From Flavobacteriaceae bacterium (GTDB taxonomy: Bacteria; Bacteroidota; Bacteroidia; Flavobacteriales; Flavobacteriaceae), in the NCBI GenBank assembly GCA_020346245.1, contig CP070778.1, positions 2,931,763 to 2,995,762 of the forward strand: a DNA stretch of 64,000 nucleotides, read 5' to 3'. Below, piece after piece: positions 46,034 to 56,481 of this stretch. The stretch's first letter is position 1, and the number at the start of each line of letters is the position of its first letter. Made by a program: the position numbers and the translations under genes. The notes beneath the pieces are model-generated. The model was not told the origin of the DNA, searched no databases, and saw only the letters and a list, made by a program, of their open reading frames with translations.

Positions 46034-49000
46034 TATTTCTCATATCTAATTGCTCCAATACCTGCTTCCCACAGTTTTTTATTAAAATCTGGCAGTTCTT
46101 TTTCTAAAAATTCATTCCCTTGCATTTTTAATCGTTCCCATTCTTTATCCAATTCATTTTTACGAACCCTGGATGAGGTATTCACCCTTGGTATTGCACT
46201 ATTGGTTTGGTCTTTTAGAAACAGGTACTCCGCGGTAAATTTATTTGGAAAATTTTCTACATCGTCATACGCCCTGGATTTACGCTGTATCATATCCTCA
46301 TCCCATTGGTTCAATCTATTATAAAGGGCTATCCCTGCCTTTTTAAGATCATTATCTTCCAGGTCCCTAATGATGTCCTTAAGTTGTGTCCTGGCATTAT
46401 AAAGTGTATTCACCATCAGGTGCATTTGGGTAATATTTTCCTCCAATTCCGTCATAAATGCATCGTAGGCATCATACTGTCCCGGTTTGGTTTCAAAACC
46501 TGGTGTTTCCAGAATATTTGCCGTTGTACTAATTGTTTTATCTCCCATCCGTAACTTTAAAGTATATGTTCCTGGTGGCGCCATATGCCCTCTAAAGTTA
46601 GCTTCGATATAGGTGTCAGGGATACCCGGAATTATTGGATAAAGCATGTCCCATACAAATCTGTTTAAGCCTTCGTCCATGGAAAGAACAGGTGCCGGAG
46701 GTGGGCCGCCACCTTCATGTTTTTTATAATTTGGGTCTTTTTCGGAACTAAACTTGCGAATAAGCTTACCCTCCTCGTTAAGTATTTCCAACATAATTTC
46801 TTCAGTAGGAGCAGTCTTAGGTAATTCATAATACAGTACAACTCCGTTAGCAGGGTTGACACCGTAAAATGGATTAGTTCCTTTAAAAGTAGTTGAATTC
46901 ATATTTAAAGGGCTATCCCAGGATCCATTATATGCATCCTCGGGCTTCATTATTCCAAAATTGCTATTCTGATTCCTGTATTGGGCAAGTGCCCCGAGGT
47001 CATCTAAAATCCAAAAAGATCTTCCCGAAGTAGCTACAATTAAATCGCCCTGGTGTACCATTAAATCAGTAATAGGCGTCACAGGTAAATTAAGCTGAAA
47101 AGGTTCCCATGAAACCCCTCCATTCCAGGAAATATAAATTCCTTTTTCCGTTCCTGCGTAGAGAAGGTTTTTGCGTGAAACATCTTCCCGAACTACTCTG
47201 GTAAAGGAACCGTAAGGAATTCCTGAACTAATATTTGTCCATGTTTTACCGTAATCCGTGGTCTTGTACAAGGCAGGAGTATAGTCATTGAACTTATAGC
47301 GAGTCGTTGCAATATAGGCAGTTGCCGGGTAATGTGGCGAAACATCAATAGCGTTAATCAAACATTCCCTGAGGCCTTTTGGAGTAACATTTTCCCAGCT
47401 TTCCCCCCCATTCTTTGTTATATGAACAAGACCATCATCACTGCCTGTCCAAAGCACTCCCTTTTCATGTGGCGATTCTATCATATGGGCTATTGTTCCA
47501 TAATTTTCAGCACCAACTGCCTCAACGGTATATGGCCCGCCTCCTTTACCTTGTTTTTCATCCATATTGCGGGTTAAATCGGGAGAAATTTCCTCCCAGT
47601 TAAGCCCTTTATCCCTCGTTCGCAATACCAATTGGGCACAATGATAATAAGTGTCGGGTTCATGTTGCGATCTTATTATTGGCGCACTCCAGTTGTAAAG
47701 GTATTTCATATCCCTCGCAGCTCTTCCCAAATATTGAATGGGGGCTGCCATAATTTTTGTTTCAGACCTGGTCTGCATATCAAGTATTTCAATAGTCCCA
47801 AGGTAATTGCCTCCCATAACATACCTTGGATTATCAGGGTCAAATGCAAGAAAAGCACTTTCACCACCTGCGGCATAGGTCCAATCTCTTTCCGTGATGC
47901 CCTCTCGCCCTAACGAAAGACTTGCAATTTTTACAGAGGAATTATCTTGTTGTCCCCCATAGACATTATAGGGAAAAAGCCTATCGGCATTTATTCGGTA
48001 AAACTGAGCAGTAGGCATTATATCCTGAGTAGACCATGTTTTACCACTATTATAGGTGATGGCGGCGCCACCATCGTTAGCTATAACCATGTTTTTTGAA
48101 TTGTCCGGATTTATCCACAGATCATGGTAATCCCCATGAGTACCGGTTATCACTTCCCACGTTTGTCCCCCATCAATAGATCGGTAGGTGGAAGCGCTTA
48201 AGACATACACTGTATTTTCATCATTAGGATCTGGAAACACCTCAATATAATACCAGGCGCGTTGCACTAATCTATTATCACCACTTACCATGGTCCAGGT
48301 AATACCTGCATTATCAGAAACAAACAACCCTCCCTTATCCTGATCAGAATCACTTTCAATCAAGGCATAGACTTTATCAGAATTGGCCGGACTTACGGCA
48401 ATAGCCATCTTGCCCTTTTCTTCTGGTAGTCCTTCGCCTATTTCAAACCAATTTTCTCCCCCATCAACAGATTTATAAAGTCCGCTTCCGGAGCCCCCGC
48501 TAATAACTATATGCGGTTTCCTTTGATGGTGCCACATTGCGGCATAAAGCACCCCGGGTGTATTGGGATCCATTGAAAGTTCTGAACATCCGGTAAGTGT
48601 ATTTACAAATAAAACTTGCTCCCAGCTTTCCCCGCCATCAACAGATTTATAGATTCCGCGTTCTTCATTCGGGGCATATAATGCTCCCTGAGCTGCCACA
48701 TAAACGATATCCGGATTTTTAGGGTGAATAACAATTCGCGAGATATGTTGTGTTTTGCTTAACCCCAGTTTTTTCCAGGTTTTCCCGGCATCTGTAGACT
48801 TATAAACGCCATCACCATAGGAGGTCATAACTCCTCGTGGTGCGTGCTCTCCCATTCCACAGTAAACAACATTGGGGTCCGAGGGTGAAACAGCAACTGC
48901 GCCCACTGAGCCTGTCTGAAAAAACCCATCCGATATATTTTCCCATCGTTGGCCGGCATCGCAAGTTTTCCACAGACCCCCTCCTGTAGTTCCCATATAA

Positions 49001-49164
49001 TAGGTTAATGGATCTCCAATGACGCCAGTAGCGGTTACCGATCTGCCGCCTCGAAAAGGGCCGATATTCCGATATTTAAGAGGTTTAAAATAAGTTTCCG
49101 CATCCTGGGCAAAACCCAGACTTATGGATAATACAAAAACAAACAGTACATAAAGATCTTTCAT
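46033..49164 (-). CDS. Sortilin/VPS10-type BNR-repeat beta-propeller protein (paralogue A)
   Basis: The 1043-residue secreted protein has a signal peptide (about 19 residues), then two beta-propeller regions with repeated sialidase/BNR motifs (SxDxGxxW, such as [31 protein letters not shown]), and a C-terminal region of about 350 residues without repeats. It belongs to the family often labelled as glycosyl hydrolase (VPS10/sortilin-like), but no catalytic motif is proven. A second copy lies just upstream (28-base gap), and its stop overlaps the hemJ start. Confidence 0.9.
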   Translation of the reverse strand: MKDLYVLFVFVLSISLGFAQDAETYFKPLKYRNIGPFRGGRSVTATGVIGDPLTYYMGTTGGGLWKTCDAGQRWENISDGFFQTGSVGAVAVSPSDPNVVYCGMGEHAPRGVMTSYGDGVYKSTDAGKTWKKLGLSKTQHISRIVIHPKNPDIVYVAAQGALYAPNEERGIYKSVDGGESWEQVLFVNTLTGCSELSMDPNTPGVLYAAMWHHQRKPHIVISGGSGSGLYKSVDGGENWFEIGEGLPEEKGKMAIAVSPANSDKVYALIESDSDQDKGGLFVSDNAGITWTMVSGDNRLVQRAWYYIEVFPDPNDENTVYVLSASTYRSIDGGQTWEVITGTHGDYHDLWINPDNSKNMVIANDGGAAITYNSGKTWSTQDIMPTAQFYRINADRLFPYNVYGGQQDNSSVKIASLSLGREGITERDWTYAAGGESAFLAFDPDNPRYVMGGNYLGTIEILDMQTRSETKIMAAPIQYLGRAARDMKYLYNWSAPIIRSQHEPDTYYHCAQLVLRTRDKGLNWEEISPDLTRNMDEKQGKGGGPYTVEAVGAENYGTIAHMIESPHEKGVLWTGSDDGLVHITKNGGESWENVTPKGLRECLINAIDVSPHYPATAYIATTRYKFNDYTPALYKTTDYGKTWTNISSGIPYGSFTRVVREDVSRKNLLYAGTEKGIYISWNGGVSWEPFQLNLPVTPITDLMVHQGDLIVATSGRSFWILDDLGALAQYRNQNSNFGIMKPEDAYNGSWDSPLNMNSTTFKGTNPFYGVNPANGVVLYYELPKTAPTEEIMLEILNEEGKLIRKFSSEKDPNYKKHEGGGPPPAPVLSMDEGLNRFVWDMLYPIIPGIPDTYIEANFRGHMAPPGTYTLKLRMGDKTISTTANILETPGFETKPGQYDAYDAFMTELEENITQMHLMVNTLYNARTQLKDIIRDLEDNDLKKAGIALYNRLNQWDEDMIQRKSRAYDDVENFPNKFTAEYLFLKDQTNSAIPRVNTSSRVRKNELDKEWERLKMQGNEFLEKELPDFNKKLWEAGIGAIRYEK

Positions 49165-49191
49165 TCTAATAGTGTAATATTTTATATGGAT

Positions 49192-52100
49192 TTATTCTTC
49201 GATAAATAAGTAATTCAGCTTTAAATCGTTAAAAGCCTCGTTAAATTCCTTGATTTCTTTATCAACCATAGTATTAAAATTGACCAATTGCGCATTGATC
49301 TTTGTGGTCAATTCATTTTTTACAGCAATGTCCTGATCTGTTGGTGGAAAATCATCCATGGAGACTAAACGATTCAGATGTGCCAGCTTATTGGTCAGTC
49401 GAATTGGAAAATTCAAAGGATCTTGACTGCTACGGTTTTTAGTTTGATATAATGCTTTTTCAATCTCTTCGAAACCCTTTTTCATTTCCCTGGCTTTCTC
49501 CACCAAATCGTTCGTTGTGGAATTACCTTTATACTGTTCAATGAAGGTATTTAAGCGGGATGTAATTTTGCGTATCTTTTCTATAGATTTATGTGCCTTG
49601 TCTACTGTTGAATTTATATCGCTTATAAAATTATATTGTTTTTGCATATCCGCTAATGAAACTTCAGCTCTAGGATCCGGTAAAATAGCAAACGTTTCGG
49701 AGATACTCGTTCCATTTCTGTTCAAATAAACTTTGTAAGTGCCCGGAACGGCCTTGGCCCCATCAAGGTTGGCCGACCATAAAATCATCCCCTCCAATTT
49801 TTCTGCTCCTTCGCCCTTAGTATCCCAGACATGGATATTTCCTCCATTTTGGACTTCCAACTTAGCTTCTTTTTTGTCGCTATAAGTAGTAAAATTAGCA
49901 AGTGTGTCACCAGACATAGACATGTATGTTAGTGCAATACTATCTTTCTTGTCCCATTCTTTTAGGTAAAACTGAGTCATTACTCCGGCCGGATGGTTTT
50001 GTCCTTCTGTTTTTGAAGGTTCACTAGCTGCCAGGCCTTTAGTCCTGTATGCATCTTTGGGTTTAAAAAGTATTGTAGCCGCATTTTTATTGGCACTATT
50101 AAGCTGATGCAAGACAGTAAGGTCATCAATAATCCATAAACTGCGCCCCTGGGTTGCCACAATAAGTTTATCATCTTTAATACTAAGATCGGTTATGGGA
50201 ACAATGGGCAAATTAAGTTGAAAAGCCTGCCAGCTTTGCCCATCATTAAAGCTTATATACATTCCGGTCTCTGTCCCTGCATATAGGAGACCTTTTCTTT
50301 TTGGGTCCTCGCGAAGAACTCGTGTAAAGTGTTCATCGTTTATACCGTTCGTTATTTTTTTCCAGGTTTTACCAAAATCACTGGTTTTGTACAAGTATGG
50401 TTTAAAGTCGCCCAATTTGTAGCGCGTTGCTGCTACATAGCAGGTGCCTTCATCAAAAGCAGAAGGTTCAATACTGTTTATCATGTTCCACTCCGGCATG
50501 TTTGCAGGTGTTACATTCTCCCACCTTTCTCCTCCATTTTTCGAAACATGTATAAGTCCGTCATCACTTCCAACCCAGAGTAAACCTTCCTTAAGCGGAC
50601 TTTCATTGGCCGCAAAAATGGTACAATAATACTCAACACCGGTGTTGTCCTGTGTAATTGGCCCTCCACTCGAAACTAGTTTTGACGGTTCATTTCTGGT
50701 TAAATCTTCACTCAATAGTTTCCAGCTTTGGCCCTCATTTTCACTTAGATGTACGTGATTGGAAAAAGTGTATAATTTTTTTGGATCATGTTTGCTGAAA
50801 ATGATAGGAAAATTCCATTGAAAACGGTATTTCATTCCCTCCGCACCATATCCCATAGGGTTATCGGGCCATACATTAACCGCCCTAGTGGTCCCGGTCT
50901 TATGATTTACTCTTGTTAAAAAGCCTCCATAGCTGCCACCATAAACAATGTCATTATCTAAAGGATCTATAGCAATATGAGCCGATTCTCCTCCAGCTGT
51001 TTCTTCCCAATCATCCTCACTAATGCTGTTGCCATCACTCCGATGTTTAATACGGATTGTTGAATTATCCTGCTGGGCAGCATATATTCGAAATGGAAAA
51101 TCATTGTCTGTCGTTACCCTGTAAAACTGAGCTGTGGGTTGATTGTAATAGGTGCTCCATGTATCACCCCCATCATAAGAAATCTGAGCTCCTCCATCAT
51201 CTCCAATAATCATCCGCTTTGAATTTTCTGGTGCTATCCACAAATCGTGATGGTCCCCATGAGGAGCATTAAATGTCTTAAAAGACTTCCCTCCGTCTGT
51301 AGATTTATGGTAACGCACATTTAAAACATAAATAACATCTTCATCCTCAGTATCAGCATATAGTCTTGTGTAATACCACGCTCTTTGTCTTAACTTTCTT
51401 TCGCTATTAACCTGTGTCCATTTTTTACCCCCGTCTTCACTCCGGTAAAGACCTCCTTTTTCCTTTTGTTCAACAATTGCCCAGACGCGTTCAGAATTTT
51501 TAGGTGATACTGTTACACCTATTATTCCTAGAGTATCCTTTGGAAACCCTTCATTTTTTGAAATTTCATTCCATGTTTCCCCGCTATCGGTGCTTTTCCA
51601 TAGAGCAGAGCCTTCTCCCCCGCTGCTCAGACTATACGGCGTCCTTTTTGCTCTCCATGTAGAAGCATATAATATACGTGGGTTGTTGGGATCCATGATA
51701 AGGTCAACTGCGCCAGCCTGATCATTTACAAAAAGCGTTTTGCGCCAGGTGGCACCTCCATCTGTACTCTTATAAATGCCTCGATCCGGAGTTGGTTTAT
51801 AAATATTCCCCAATACAGCCGCATAAACTATATCCGGGTTTTCCGGATGTATACGAATACGCGGTACATGCCTGCTTTTCTGAAGACCAATCGACTTCCA
51901 GGTTTTGCCAGCGTCCACTGTTTTCCAGATACCATAGCCAGAAGATACATTCCCCCGCAAAGTTTTTTCACCCCCACCTACATAAATTACATTTGGATCA
52001 CTTTTTGCAACTTCTACAGCACCAATACTGCCTCCAAAAAATCCATCTGAGATATTTTCCCAACTCCTGCCGCCATCAACTGTTTTCCAAACACCTCCTC

Positions 52101-52329
52101 CGGTAGCACCAAAATAGAACAGATTAGGTTCTTGCGGCACTCCGGTGACAGCTGCTGAACGTCCGCCTCGAAAAGGGCCCACTAATCTATATTCAAGGCT
52201 TGAATATAATGCTTCAGGGTATTCAAATTGTGTATTGGAAGTAACTCGTTTTTTTTGAGCATTTGTAAGAGAGACTAATGATAAAGCAGCCAAAACTAAA
52301 AGGCATGCCTTAGCAGTAATGAATTTCAT
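49192..52329 (-). CDS. Sortilin/VPS10-type BNR-repeat beta-propeller protein (paralogue B)
   Basis: The 1045-residue secreted protein is a tandem paralogue of the gene at 46033, with signal peptide (MKFITAKACLLVLAALSLVSLTNAQ), the same start [19 protein letters not shown], the same BNR motifs and the same GSDDGLIHVSKNGGERWENVTP centre. The C-terminal region is helical. It is probably the first gene of a long minus-strand run down to 41577. A remnant of a third copy lies at 56482. Function is unproven; secretion and a binding or hydrolytic role are suggested by the family. Confidence 0.9.
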   Translation of the reverse strand: MKFITAKACLLVLAALSLVSLTNAQKKRVTSNTQFEYPEALYSSLEYRLVGPFRGGRSAAVTGVPQEPNLFYFGATGGGVWKTVDGGRSWENISDGFFGGSIGAVEVAKSDPNVIYVGGGEKTLRGNVSSGYGIWKTVDAGKTWKSIGLQKSRHVPRIRIHPENPDIVYAAVLGNIYKPTPDRGIYKSTDGGATWRKTLFVNDQAGAVDLIMDPNNPRILYASTWRAKRTPYSLSSGGEGSALWKSTDSGETWNEISKNEGFPKDTLGIIGVTVSPKNSERVWAIVEQKEKGGLYRSEDGGKKWTQVNSERKLRQRAWYYTRLYADTEDEDVIYVLNVRYHKSTDGGKSFKTFNAPHGDHHDLWIAPENSKRMIIGDDGGAQISYDGGDTWSTYYNQPTAQFYRVTTDNDFPFRIYAAQQDNSTIRIKHRSDGNSISEDDWEETAGGESAHIAIDPLDNDIVYGGSYGGFLTRVNHKTGTTRAVNVWPDNPMGYGAEGMKYRFQWNFPIIFSKHDPKKLYTFSNHVHLSENEGQSWKLLSEDLTRNEPSKLVSSGGPITQDNTGVEYYCTIFAANESPLKEGLLWVGSDDGLIHVSKNGGERWENVTPANMPEWNMINSIEPSAFDEGTCYVAATRYKLGDFKPYLYKTSDFGKTWKKITNGINDEHFTRVLREDPKRKGLLYAGTETGMYISFNDGQSWQAFQLNLPIVPITDLSIKDDKLIVATQGRSLWIIDDLTVLHQLNSANKNAATILFKPKDAYRTKGLAASEPSKTEGQNHPAGVMTQFYLKEWDKKDSIALTYMSMSGDTLANFTTYSDKKEAKLEVQNGGNIHVWDTKGEGAEKLEGMILWSANLDGAKAVPGTYKVYLNRNGTSISETFAILPDPRAEVSLADMQKQYNFISDINSTVDKAHKSIEKIRKITSRLNTFIEQYKGNSTTNDLVEKAREMKKGFEEIEKALYQTKNRSSQDPLNFPIRLTNKLAHLNRLVSMDDFPPTDQDIAVKNELTTKINAQLVNFNTMVDKEIKEFNEAFNDLKLNYLFIEE

Positions 52330-52616
52330 ATAGCGTATTTTTCAATGATCGGCTAATGTAGGAAAAAAACCAGGGAATTGAGAATGAAATGCCAGAACAG
52401 ATGATTGCAGTTTATCATTCCAGATAGTTCGGTTTCTTATTAACTCATAGCTCCAGATCTGATGCTTTTAGAACATTTTGTACAGAAATAATCCCTAATT
52501 TTAACAATCCCAAATTTTTTAAACAACCACTAAAATTAGGCAAGCTTTATCAAAATCATTGACATGCCTTTATAAGTATAAAATAGTATAGAAAAATAAT
52601 CAACAAGAAATAGCGA

Positions 52617-53504
52617 ATGATATTAGAAAAGAGAATACCATTAAAATATTGGTTAAGGCAAATAAAATGGGATCTGCTTATTGTAAGTGTTTTCTCGATA
52701 TTAATATTTTTTTTTAAGATTTACGTAGTTAATTTGGACATACCATTGAGTATAGGAACATTTTTGGGAACGGCTATTGCCTTGTTATTGTCTTTTAAGC
52801 TTTCCCAATCTTATGACCGGTGGTGGGAAGCCCGTAAAATATGGGGGGCTATAGTTAACGATTCCAGGTCTTTTGTAGTACAACTAAAACAATTCAATAA
52901 AGAATCCGAAAATGCTATAATTAAAACTATGTCATACAGGCAGATCGCCTGGTGCTATGCTTTGGGTAGTTATTTACGGAAGCTGGATGCACCTGATAAT
53001 TTAGAAGACTATATTTCTCCGGAAGAATTTTTCACATTAAGAGACAAAAATCATATCCCCCTGGCTTTACTGGACAGTAATGCACAAAATGTAAGGAATC
53101 TCCATAAAGAAAAATCACTCAATGACTTCCAGCAAATACAATTAGATTCTACAATAACAAGGCTTACAGCTTCAATGGGAATGGCTGAACGAATAAAAAA
53201 CACCGTTTTTCCACGAACCTATAGAAATGTTTTACACTTTTTTATCTATATCTTTTTGCTTTTGTTGTCTTTAGCCCTTGAAGATGTCTATGGTTTTTTA
53301 GAGATCCCTTTATTAGTTTTAATTTCTATTCCATTTTTTATGCTTGAAAAAATTGCTTTTGTCATTCAGGACCCTTTCGAAAATAAACCAACAGATACTG
53401 CAATGACGAGTATAGCCCGAGCCATTGAGATAAACATTAAGGAATTATTGGGGGAAAAAGAATTACCTGAGCCTTTAAAAGCTAACGGGTTCTATATTAT
53501 GTAG
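52617..53504 (+). CDS. Bestrophin family ion channel protein
   Basis: The 295-residue protein has about four hydrophobic segments and the bestrophin pattern: FLGTAIALLLSFKLSQSYDRWWEARKIWGAIVNDSRSF near residue 48-85, matching the pore-lining helix with the conserved RWWEAR-W-G motif. Bacterial homologues (YneE-like) are ion channels, often sodium-selective. It is followed 39 bases later by the GH30 gene; no functional link is evident. An AT-rich gap of about 290 bases precedes it. Confidence 0.88.
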   Translation: MILEKRIPLKYWLRQIKWDLLIVSVFSILIFFFKIYVVNLDIPLSIGTFLGTAIALLLSFKLSQSYDRWWEARKIWGAIVNDSRSFVVQLKQFNKESENAIIKTMSYRQIAWCYALGSYLRKLDAPDNLEDYISPEEFFTLRDKNHIPLALLDSNAQNVRNLHKEKSLNDFQQIQLDSTITRLTASMGMAERIKNTVFPRTYRNVLHFFIYIFLLLLSLALEDVYGFLEIPLLVLISIPFFMLEKIAFVIQDPFENKPTDTAMTSIARAIEINIKELLGEKELPEPLKANGFYIM

Positions 53505-53543
53505 ATGCCCGGAAATTCAAAAAAAAAAGAAAAGTAACGTATT

Positions 53544-54983
53544 ATGAAGTCATATTTATTTAAAAAATTAGGGTCAGTAGTTGTCCTTTTGCTGATTCTA
53601 AGTGTTTTAAGCAGTTGTAAGGGTCGATCCGGTTCTGAAGACACACTGCCAAAAGCTATGCTATACCGTACCTCGCTGGACCAGTCAGAACTATTGAATG
53701 AAATTGAAATAAGAAACCCCAGGGTTTCCGATTCAGTTTCAGTTGAATCCACTATTACGCTGAGGCCATCGATCACTTACCAGGAAATGGATGGTTTTGG
53801 TTATACCCTTACTGGTGGTAGTGCGTTGCATCTGCAAAAAATGAACGCTTCTGCAAGAGCAAAAATTTTAGGAGAACTCTTTGGTAACGACTCCAACAGT
53901 ATTGGGGTTAGTTATCTTAGAGTAAGCGTTGGTGCTTCGGATCTGGACGAATATCCCTGGTCTTATAATGATCTCCCACCAGGTAAAACTGATCCTGAAT
54001 CAGAACATTTTTCGTTAGCTTATGATACACTATACCTCATTCCGGTTTTAAAGGAAATCCTTAAAATTTCTCCCACAATAAAAATAATGGGTTCACCATG
54101 GTCCCCACCTCCATGGATGAAGGATAATGGGGATACAAGAGGTGGAAGCCTGCTAAAAGAATATTACCCGGCATACGCCAATTATTTTGTAAAATATATA
54201 AAGGCCATGGAAGCCGAAGGCATCCCAATTGATGCTATAACTGTTCAAAATGAACCACTGCATCCTGGCAATAATCCAAGCCTTCTAATGTTGGCAAAAG
54301 ATCAGGGTGAATTTGTAAAAAATCATTTGGGCCCTGCTTTTAAAAAAAATGGCATTTTAACCAAAATAGTTATTTATGATCACAATGCAGACAGGCCAGA
54401 CTATCCTATTACCATTCTTGACGATTCAATTGCAGCACAATATATAGATGGCTCTGCATTTCATTTGTACGGTGGCACTATTGATGCCCTCACCAAAGTT
54501 CATAATGCCCACCCCGATAAGCATCTTTATTTTACCGAACAATGGATTGGTGCTCCCGGAAATTTCGAAGAGAATCTTAGCTGGCATATAGAAAATCTCA
54601 TTATTGGTGCCCCTCGAAATTGGAGCCGTAACGTTTTACAATGGAATCTGGCAGCAGATGAAAATCAGGAACCACATACAGACCGGGGTGGCTGTACCCG
54701 CTGTTTGGGAGCAATTACTATAGAAGGTGACATTGTTACGCGTAATCCTGCCTATTATATCATAGCCCATGCGTCAAAATTTGTGCCACCTGGCTCTGTT
54801 AGAATAGATTCTGACCAGGAAGGGGGCATACTAAACGTAGCCTATACTACCCCTGATAATAAAACAGTAGTTATTCTGCAAAACAAAAATGATAAAAGCA
54901 TTACTCTTGAACTCAAAAAGGAAGAAGAAAAGGTACAATTAACTTTAGGTGGAAATGACATAGGTACCCTGGTATGGTATTAA
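53544..54983 (+). CDS. Glycoside hydrolase family 30 lipoprotein
   Basis: The 479-residue lipoprotein has a lipobox LSSC (Cys25) and a GH30 TIM barrel with a C-terminal beta domain. Visible motifs are the family start YQEMDGFGYTLTG (79-91), MGSPWSPPPWMKDNG (182-196), acid/base Glu237 (TVQNEPLH) and nucleophile Glu332 (YFTEQWIG). The family includes glucosylceramidases and endo-beta-1,6-glucanases. The architecture matches the glucosylceramidase/beta-1,6-glucanase branch rather than GH30 xylanases. It is likely at the outer-membrane surface. No SusC/D pair is adjacent, so the polysaccharide target is not shown. Confidence 0.92.
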   Translation: MKSYLFKKLGSVVVLLLILSVLSSCKGRSGSEDTLPKAMLYRTSLDQSELLNEIEIRNPRVSDSVSVESTITLRPSITYQEMDGFGYTLTGGSALHLQKMNASARAKILGELFGNDSNSIGVSYLRVSVGASDLDEYPWSYNDLPPGKTDPESEHFSLAYDTLYLIPVLKEILKISPTIKIMGSPWSPPPWMKDNGDTRGGSLLKEYYPAYANYFVKYIKAMEAEGIPIDAITVQNEPLHPGNNPSLLMLAKDQGEFVKNHLGPAFKKNGILTKIVIYDHNADRPDYPITILDDSIAAQYIDGSAFHLYGGTIDALTKVHNAHPDKHLYFTEQWIGAPGNFEENLSWHIENLIIGAPRNWSRNVLQWNLAADENQEPHTDRGGCTRCLGAITIEGDIVTRNPAYYIIAHASKFVPPGSVRIDSDQEGGILNVAYTTPDNKTVVILQNKNDKSITLELKKEEEKVQLTLGGNDIGTLVWY

Positions 54984-55083
54984 ACCACTGAAAACAAAGG
55001 AGGCTGGGACATAGTAGCATGAAAATGACCCAGGAATACTATGGGAAAATTGTTCAGAAAAGGGTTAGTGAGGTTGAAGGGAA

Positions 55084-56418
55084 TTACTCATTGGAGGCAT
55101 ACTTCTTCATTTCGGTAGTCACATAAATTAATGCCTGTTCCCAAGCCTTTCCTATCCTTTCTGTGAATAATTCTCCTAGTTCTTCCTTAATTGTTTCTTT
55201 AAGGGATTCTAATACTACCGGATAATGCTCTTCCATCACCCCATATCTAGCATGACTTTTACCAAGCGATTTTAACCCTAATTCTAAATATTCTGGCCTG
55301 CTCATAGAGTAAACAATGCCTCCTAACATATGCGTTAAAAGTCTGCCCTGGGACTGCATATTATTTTTAAATAGCTCTCTGGTTTGAGGGGATTTTGTAA
55401 ATACTTTATTGTAAAATTTCTCTGCAAACTCATCTTCATTTCTTAGCAAATAATCCAAGGAATTCTGTAGTTCTAGTTGAATATCCATTTCTTTAAAACC
55501 AATTAACTCATATAGTATGGTTTCGTGCTCATGCCCTTTCATTTGGTTACTGTATTTTTTCCCAAGGTTTAAGGTGTTTTTAGGAAATCCTTTATGAACA
55601 GATTCAGAAATTAAAAGATTAGTTCCTGCTTGCCTGTTGAAACCTTGTATCCTACTGGCAGTATTTATAGGGTCACCAACTACTGCAAATTGCTTATGTT
55701 TGGGATGTCCTAAATGCCCTACAAATGCTCTGCCAAAGTTAATTCCAATACCCATTTTAATTTCTGTATCAAAATCAATAAGTTCCAAACGATTAAGCCT
55801 TTCAATTGCATATTGCATGCCCAGAGCGGCACGTACTGCATCTTTACAATTCTTATTTTGCATACCTCCTGAAACCCCGAATAGTCCTATAATTTCATCT
55901 CCTACATACTGATATATAACACCATTATTAATCAAAATGGGATCGCCTAATACAGTATAAAACCGATTTAATATATACGCTGTATCAAATGTTTTGTTCT
56001 CAGAGGCGATTTTGGTGAAACCTCTAATATCACAAAATAAGATGGCAATAGCTCTTTCTTCTGCTGTTCCTTCAGGCAAAGTTTCTAATTGAAGTTTATT
56101 AATTTCAGTGCTATTCCATACTAACCTTTGAATTGTAATATCATCTTTTACATAACATTGGCATGCCAATCTTATAGAAGGATCCCACTTTCGTAATTGA
56201 GCAGTTTCCTTTTCCATTCTAGTTCTTGGAGTTATGTTTTGGAGACCCTCCAAAATTCTAACGCGGCATGTAGTGCATTGTCCACTTCCTCCACATTCAT
56301 GCATGTGTGGTATCTGATTTATTATTGAACAGTCCAATAGTGTAGCATCTGGATCTTTAAATTCCACTTTTTGATTAATCCCACTATAAGTTACTATTGG
56401 TTCTTTTACTTGTGGCAT
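55084..56418 (-). CDS. [2Fe-2S] ferredoxin - class III nucleotide cyclase - globin fusion protein
   Basis: The 444-residue cytoplasmic protein has three domains. A ferredoxin domain (about 5-105) carries the cluster cysteines Cys42-x5-Cys48-x2-Cys51 and Cys86 (or 88). A class III adenylate/guanylate cyclase domain (about 120-305) has metal Asp130 (LFCDIRGF), Asp174 (YVGDEI) and the catalytic Asn252 and Arg256 (GDPINTASRI). A globin domain (about 315-440) has B10 Tyr336, CD1 Phe350 and proximal His389 (GKSHARYG), aligned to flavohaemoglobin-type globins. It should make cAMP or cGMP under control of redox state and a haem ligand. Ala at the position before VVGD leaves the nucleotide specificity open. 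It stands alone. Confidence 0.9.
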   Translation of the reverse strand: MPQVKEPIVTYSGINQKVEFKDPDATLLDCSIINQIPHMHECGGSGQCTTCRVRILEGLQNITPRTRMEKETAQLRKWDPSIRLACQCYVKDDITIQRLVWNSTEINKLQLETLPEGTAEERAIAILFCDIRGFTKIASENKTFDTAYILNRFYTVLGDPILINNGVIYQYVGDEIIGLFGVSGGMQNKNCKDAVRAALGMQYAIERLNRLELIDFDTEIKMGIGINFGRAFVGHLGHPKHKQFAVVGDPINTASRIQGFNRQAGTNLLISESVHKGFPKNTLNLGKKYSNQMKGHEHETILYELIGFKEMDIQLELQNSLDYLLRNEDEFAEKFYNKVFTKSPQTRELFKNNMQSQGRLLTHMLGGIVYSMSRPEYLELGLKSLGKSHARYGVMEEHYPVVLESLKETIKEELGELFTERIGKAWEQALIYVTTEMKKYASNE

Positions 56419-56481
56419 TTTATCCGCTTTATTAGTTATATAGTTAAAAGTAAAAAAAAAAATACTAGTTATAGATTAACA

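Noticed and set aside
55019-55126. 35-codon ORF on the plus strand between GH30 and the cyclase
   Set aside because: It runs into the 3' end of the cyclase gene on the opposite strand, has no promoter or family signal, and is of a length expected by chance.
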